DNA from: Flagellimonas eckloniae
GTDB lineage: Bacteria; Bacteroidota; Bacteroidia; Flavobacteriales; Flavobacteriaceae
Length of the DNA stretch: 64,000 bases
Reading direction: 5' to 3'
NCBI RefSeq assembly: GCF_001413955.1
Contig: NZ_LCTZ01000002.1
Span: forward strand, 4,009,501-4,073,500
Shown: positions 60,222 through 64,000 of the stretch, in pieces
Layout of the letters: every line of letters begins with the position of its first letter
Position numbering within the stretch: position 1 is the first letter of the stretch
The notes under the pieces: model-generated
The model's input: the letters and a program-made list of their open reading frames with translations, nothing else
Databases searched by the model: none
What the model was told of the DNA's origin: nothing
Made by a program: the position numbers and the translations under genes

Positions 60222-61615
60222 GAATAGCCTTACTCCTAGCCATTTTATTGGTCAGTACCCCATTTTTTTCACAATCAGATGATGAAAAACAAATCAAGTT
60301 AATTTATGACCATGCTTTGACCAACGGCAAAGCATACGATTGGTTAAATTACCTTTCCAATCAAATTGGAGGTCGTCTTTCGGGATCCGTTCAGGCACAA
60401 CAGGCAGTTGATTATACCAAAGGCCAACTTGATTCTTTAGGGTTGGATAGGGTTTGGTTACAGCCCGTTATGGTTCCAAAGTGGGTAAGGGGCACTCCTG
60501 AATTTGCTTATATAGAAACCAAACCTGGACTTACCACAAATGTTCCCATTTGTGCACTTGGAGGGTCCGTGGCAACACCGGACGGAGGTCTCAAAGCCAG
60601 TATTATTGAAGTAAAAGGAATAGAAGATCTTGAAAAACTGGGGGAAGAAAAGATAGCTGGTAAAATAGTGTTTTACAATAGACCAATGGATGCCACCCAA
60701 ATAAGCACATTTGCTGCATATTCAGGTTGTGTGGACCAGAGATATTCCGGTGCGGCGGAAGCAGGGAAATATGGCGCTTTGGGGGTTATAGTCCGTTCCA
60801 TGAATTTACGCTTGGACGATTATCCACACACTGGCTCAATGAGTTATGGAGATACCCCGGTTTCAAATCGCATTCCTGCTGCTGCAATAAGTACCAAAGG
60901 AGCGGAGTTATTGAGCACTACGCTTACCTTAAACCCAGATATCAAATTTCATTTTAGACAAAGCTGCAAACAATACGAAGATGTAGAATCTTATAATGTT
61001 ATAGGTGAGATCAGGGGAAGTACATACCCCAATGAGGTAATGATTGTTGGCGGACATTTGGATTCTTGGGATTTGGGGGATGGTTCCCATGATGATGGTG
61101 CTGGATGTGTACAGAGTATGGATGTACTTCGTTTGCTAAAGGAAACAGGATACAAACCTAAGCGTACCTTGCGTGTTGTTTTGTTTATGAATGAAGAAAA
61201 TGGACTCAGGGGTGGAAACAAATATGCCGAAGTAGCTCGAAGAAAAAATGAAAAACATGTATTTGCGCTGGAAAGTGATTCGGGCGGATTTACTCCAAGA
61301 GGTTTTTCTTTTAACTGTTCCGAAGAAAATCTAAAACAAGTACAAAGTTGGAAAAGCCTTTTCGAGCCTTATTTGATCCATATGTTTGTAAAAGGGTTTA
61401 GCGGTGCTGATATTCGTCCACTTATGGATCAAGATTTGGTTTTGGCGGGGCTGCGACCAGATTCTCAACGCTATTTTGACCATCACCATGCTGAAAACGA
61501 TACGTTTGAACATGTAAACAAGCGAGAACTGGAGCTAGGTGCGGCCACTATGGCGAGTTTAGTGTATTTGATGGACAAATATGGTACAATACCGTCAAAG
61601 AAGATAAAGGGATAA
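60218..61615 (+). CDS. M28 family metallopeptidase (carboxypeptidase-like)
   Basis: An exported 465-residue peptidase with a signal peptide (residues 1-19, ending FFSQ). It contains a protease-associated-like insert (IAGKIVFYNRPMD, YSGAAEAGKYGALGVIVRS) and the M28 zinc site text MIVGGHLDSWDLGDGSHDDGAGC, FMNEENGLRGG (catalytic and zinc glutamates), and HHHAENDTFEHV, which holds the final histidine. It resembles plasma glutamate carboxypeptidase (carboxypeptidase Q). It is coupled to ppk2 by an ATGA overlap. Confidence 0.92.
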   Translation: MRIALLLAILLVSTPFFSQSDDEKQIKLIYDHALTNGKAYDWLNYLSNQIGGRLSGSVQAQQAVDYTKGQLDSLGLDRVWLQPVMVPKWVRGTPEFAYIETKPGLTTNVPICALGGSVATPDGGLKASIIEVKGIEDLEKLGEEKIAGKIVFYNRPMDATQISTFAAYSGCVDQRYSGAAEAGKYGALGVIVRSMNLRLDDYPHTGSMSYGDTPVSNRIPAAAISTKGAELLSTTLTLNPDIKFHFRQSCKQYEDVESYNVIGEIRGSTYPNEVMIVGGHLDSWDLGDGSHDDGAGCVQSMDVLRLLKETGYKPKRTLRVVLFMNEENGLRGGNKYAEVARRKNEKHVFALESDSGGFTPRGFSFNCSEENLKQVQSWKSLFEPYLIHMFVKGFSGADIRPLMDQDLVLAGLRPDSQRYFDHHHAENDTFEHVNKRELELGAATMASLVYLMDKYGTIPSKKIKG

Positions 61616-61673
61616 ATACACATAATCTCAGTGTAAACTTTGATGCAAATCAAAGAAGATATTTCTGATATTT

Positions 61674-62555
61674 TTATTTTTTCCTGTTTTGAGGCCAATT
61701 TATTTCTAGGATGTTTAATCCTTTAATATTTTGCTCCAAGACATATTGTACATCTTTATGTTCCACATGGCCCAAAACACCCCATGGACCTTCAAATCCG
61801 GAATTGATAAGCATATTGACCATACCTTTTTCTTGATTACCTTCTCCAATGGGTAAGATTTTAGGGCCTTCCTTCCTCATGCCATTCAAATTAACGGCGG
61901 TTAAATAGGGTTTTATCTTTTTTACAATTTGCGGAAAATCATCCAAATACTCATGGGCATGGTGAAAGTTATACACCATACGCAAATTACATTGTGGAAG
62001 CATTTTTATAAGCTCAACTTGATTGGAAGGATTGCCAAACCAACCTCTATGATTGTACAATGCTACGTTACAACCAATTTCTTTCGCCTTTGCATGTATA
62101 AATTTGATCATCTCCAATGCGAGGCCCATTGATTCCTCTTGAGTCTTGCCTTCAAAGAAGTTTGGGCTAAAACTTAACCATAGGGTTGTTTTAAGTTTTG
62201 AACGTTTTATGATCTCTAAAACACGATTATTTGCAGGACTTAGTTTACCGAAGGAGTCCCTTTTGGCATTCAGCCAAAACCAAACAGAAATAATCGCAAT
62301 CCTGTTTTCCTTTGCTAAGTCAAGCTCTTTTTCCATTTCATCCAGGTCCTTATTACGCCAATCATAAGCATATTTGGAAAACCCAAGGTCTTTTAGCATC
62401 TGTATTCGTTCAGCAGGAGATCTCTCTATGGAATCAAAGGCGACAATGCACCAGGGGTACATATTTTTGAGTGGTATGGTTTTCTCATTTTGGCATACAC
62501 ATAATTGTATGAAAAACAGAAGAAAGAGGAGTAGTGATGTAACATGTTTTTTCAT
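61674..62555 (-). CDS. Exported TIM-barrel (sugar-phosphate isomerase/epimerase-like) protein
   Basis: A 293-residue protein with a signal peptide (about residues 1-20, ending LCVC, with a possible lipid cysteine at 21). The body has the AP_endonuc_2/xylose-isomerase-like barrel pattern: RIQMLKDLGFSKYAYDW, IAIISVWFWLN, FIHAKAKEIGCNVALYNHRGWFGNPSNQVELI, YNFHHAHEYLDDFPQIV, INLNGM-like strands and HVEHKDVQYVLEQNIKGLN at the end. H and E residues at strand ends could bind metal. Substrate unknown; probably periplasmic sugar metabolism. Confidence 0.78.
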   Translation of the reverse strand: MKKHVTSLLLFLLFFIQLCVCQNEKTIPLKNMYPWCIVAFDSIERSPAERIQMLKDLGFSKYAYDWRNKDLDEMEKELDLAKENRIAIISVWFWLNAKRDSFGKLSPANNRVLEIIKRSKLKTTLWLSFSPNFFEGKTQEESMGLALEMIKFIHAKAKEIGCNVALYNHRGWFGNPSNQVELIKMLPQCNLRMVYNFHHAHEYLDDFPQIVKKIKPYLTAVNLNGMRKEGPKILPIGEGNQEKGMVNMLINSGFEGPWGVLGHVEHKDVQYVLEQNIKGLNILEINWPQNRKK

Positions 62556-62674
62556 GTTGATTCAATTTACCTAACCAAAGGTGTTAAGTTAAGAATACTA
62601 ATTGATAAAGATAAAAGCAGCAAAATCACCCCTCGAGATTAGGTTGTAAAGTGCTGTTTTCAATATTGTTAGGT

Positions 62675-63466
62675 TCAATGATTTTCAAATAGTTCCATAG
62701 TATAGTCTAACAAATCAGTTCCACCCCATTTCCCATGTCCAGGGATTACAATTTCTATTTTAGGGTATTTGGATTTTACTTTCTCTACTGTTTTTGACCA
62801 CTGTTCCAGATTGGCATCTCCAAGATACCCCTTGGAAGCCCCGACACTTTTAAGTAAACATCCACCAAAAAGGGCATTGTCTTCAGGAAAATATCCAATA
62901 ATATTGTCTTTGGTATGTCCTTCTCCGTAGTATTCCGCATAAACTTTTTTATCTCCAAGACTTAGCACAAAGTCTTCATCAAATTCGTGTATTGATTGTG
63001 GAAAGTCCTGTTGCCTGCTTTTAAGCATTTCTATGGTAAGTTTATGCGCATAGGACTGTATGTTTTGTTTTTCAAACTCTTCTATACCTCCAAAACAATC
63101 GGAATGAAAATGAGTAGGGATTACTGCTATGATTTTGCTAGCCATATTTTTTGAAACAAAATTCAGTAACTCTAGCGAACCTTCATTTGTAGTTGGTGTA
63201 TCAAAAACAACAGCCTTGGATTCGTTAATTACCAACATTCCATTACAGGCAACTTTACCAAAATCGTCTGTATCTAAATAGGAAATATGGGTATAAATAT
63301 GGTTGGATAACCTTGTTATGACCAAATTTTCGGTTTCATGGAGTATCTGGCCTTTTATTGACACTTCTGTCTTTTCATTTATTTCGGCGGCTTTGGTCGA
63401 AATTTGTTTGCAGGAGGTAACTAATACTACCACTATTAGAACATATATGTACTGGAATTTTCTCAT
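62675..63466 (-). CDS. Subclass B1 metallo-beta-lactamase (lipoprotein-like)
   Basis: A 263-residue MBL-fold enzyme with every B1 zinc ligand: H119-F-H121 and H184 for the first zinc; D123, C203 and H244 for the second (HFHSDC, GEGHTKDN, GGCLLKS, PGHGKWGG). K206 after the cysteine and the KGYLGDANLEQW stretch, with Y where many B1 enzymes have N233, resemble the BlaB/IND type. A lipoprotein signal (VTSC, cysteine 19) would anchor it to a membrane. It has no mobile context and no adjacent regulator, so it looks like a resident chromosomal enzyme. Activity on carbapenems is expected of the subclass but not shown here. Confidence 0.9.
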   Translation of the reverse strand: MRKFQYIYVLIVVVLVTSCKQISTKAAEINEKTEVSIKGQILHETENLVITRLSNHIYTHISYLDTDDFGKVACNGMLVINESKAVVFDTPTTNEGSLELLNFVSKNMASKIIAVIPTHFHSDCFGGIEEFEKQNIQSYAHKLTIEMLKSRQQDFPQSIHEFDEDFVLSLGDKKVYAEYYGEGHTKDNIIGYFPEDNALFGGCLLKSVGASKGYLGDANLEQWSKTVEKVKSKYPKIEIVIPGHGKWGGTDLLDYTMELFENH

Positions 63467-63471
63467 AAGAA

Positions 63472-63479
63472 CAAAGGTA
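63472..63479 (-). promoter_or_regulatory. Putative -7 element (TACCTTTG) very close to the B1 MBL start
   Basis: Matches TAnnTTTG on the minus strand, with 5 bases between the element and the ATG at 63466. With the usual -7 to start distance the transcript would begin at or beside the ATG, so the mRNA may be leaderless. Confidence 0.45.
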
Positions 63480-63523
63480 ATGCGGCTAACTTAACTTTCC
63501 GTAGCATGTAAATCAACAAGATT

Positions 63524-64000
63524 TTACATTTTGTTTTTAATCTCGTTTATAATGTCTGTGCTTACCCAAAAGATATCTTGGTTACTCGTATAGAACAAAT
63601 AGTTACCGTCCTTGCTTACAAAAGGGCAATATTCATAATTTTTAGTGTTTAGAGGCTCTCCCATATTTACTGCTGTGGTCCAACTGTCATCACTATTTTT
63701 AAAACTAATGTACAAATCGCCCTGTCCAAATCCATCGTCACGGGTTGAACAGAAGATAATATAGGATTCATCTGGCGCAATAAAAACATCTCCTTCATAA
63801 TTGGGTGTATTGATTGCATCGCCAAGGGGAATTGATTTTTGAAAGATACCACCCACATTTTTTGAGTAATAGATATCATGGTCATCTTTTTTTGAATTGT
63901 GACCATTGGATGAAAAATACATTGTGTCCTCATTGGTAAACGAAATGTAATATTCGTTCCCGTCTGTGTTTATGTTTGGACCTGCATTTATAGGCTCAGA
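63524..64000 (-). CDS. WD40-like beta-propeller protein, 5' part outside window
   Basis: The frame stays open from the stop at 63524 to the window edge at 64000, giving at least 158 residues of a protein whose N-terminus lies beyond it. The repeated phrases MYFSSNGHNSKKDDHDIYYSKNVGG, GDVFIAPDESYIIFCSTRDDGFGQGDLYISFKN and YEYCPFVSKDGNYLFYTSNQ are PD40/TolB-type propeller blades. The upstream in-frame text NAGPNINTDGNEYYISFTNEDTMYF is another blade. An internal ATG at 63922 is not the true start. Likely secreted. Confidence 0.82.
   Translation of the reverse strand, partial: SEPINAGPNINTDGNEYYISFTNEDTMYFSSNGHNSKKDDHDIYYSKNVGGIFQKSIPLGDAINTPNYEGDVFIAPDESYIIFCSTRDDGFGQGDLYISFKNSDDSWTTAVNMGEPLNTKNYEYCPFVSKDGNYLFYTSNQDIFWVSTDIINEIKNKM

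Noticed and set aside
1..64000. CRISPR array, rRNA operon, insertion sequences
   Set aside because: No regularly spaced repeats, rRNA core sequence or transposase motif was seen anywhere in the window.

Overview
The window looks like chromosomal DNA of a marine-type member of the Flavobacteriaceae (Bacteroidota). The DNA is AT-rich, and several promoters fit the Bacteroidota pattern TAnnTTTG with few Shine-Dalgarno sites. TTG starts are common. Many families present are typical of the group: DUF3570/DUF4266, DUF4920, DUF4197, a 7TM-AraC regulator, a BlaI/M56 pair, type II and type III glutamine synthetases, fused IcmF, and a short SsrA-binding-like protein.

Layout. (1) 0-4 kb: three short-chain dehydrogenases, a DUF1097 membrane protein and an AraC regulator, all on the minus strand. 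(2) 4335-11643: a 7.26-kb integrative element inserted in the 3' part of a tRNA-Arg(ACG) gene and bounded by a 47-bp direct repeat. It carries a tyrosine integrase, a translationally coupled unknown gene, an excisionase-like HTH protein, a compact operon of five small unknown genes, a frameshifted ORF, and minus-strand cargo: a PUA-like/TM protein with a 2-TM partner, plus a winged-helix-like tail-anchored protein. No relaxase, replication or structural phage gene was recognised. This is the accessory part of the window and the best place to look for something undescribed. (3) 11.7-18.2 kb: apt, a short SsrA-binding-like gene, a DUF885 lipoprotein, a secreted terpene-cyclase-fold protein, and a BlaI/M56 regulatory pair preceded by three evenly spaced operator-like palindromes. 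(4) 18.3-24 kb: Ca2+/Na+ antiporter, divergent glutamine synthetases II and III, purM. (5) 24-27.5 kb: a Rieske / thioredoxin / ApbE / DUF4266 / DUF3570 operon, probably an extracytoplasmic flavin/redox system.

(6) 27.5-35.8 kb: small ABC system, prfA, pyrF, hydrolase, DUF1579, 7TM-AraC regulator, DUF4197 and purU. (7) 36-43.4 kb: icmF, Lrp regulator, secreted hydrolase-like and DJ-1/PfpI lipoproteins, DUF1684. (8) 43.4-48.9 kb: porin, ammonium transporter and P-II regulator (an ammonium uptake unit that fits with the two glutamine synthetases), fluoride channel CrcB, MazG-like protein, ilvE. (9) 49-53 kb: DUF4920, mnmD, TIGR01777 protein, grpE-dnaJ. (10) 53-61.6 kb: NatAB-like ABC exporter, MscS channel, DUF6268 barrel, an NtrC-type regulator lacking a DNA-binding domain, PPK2, M28 peptidase. 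(11) 61.6-64 kb: TIM-barrel lipoprotein-like protein, a subclass B1 metallo-beta-lactamase with complete zinc ligands, and the 3' part of a WD40-like gene cut by the window edge.

Assignments rest on reading motifs and gene order by eye; no database search was run.
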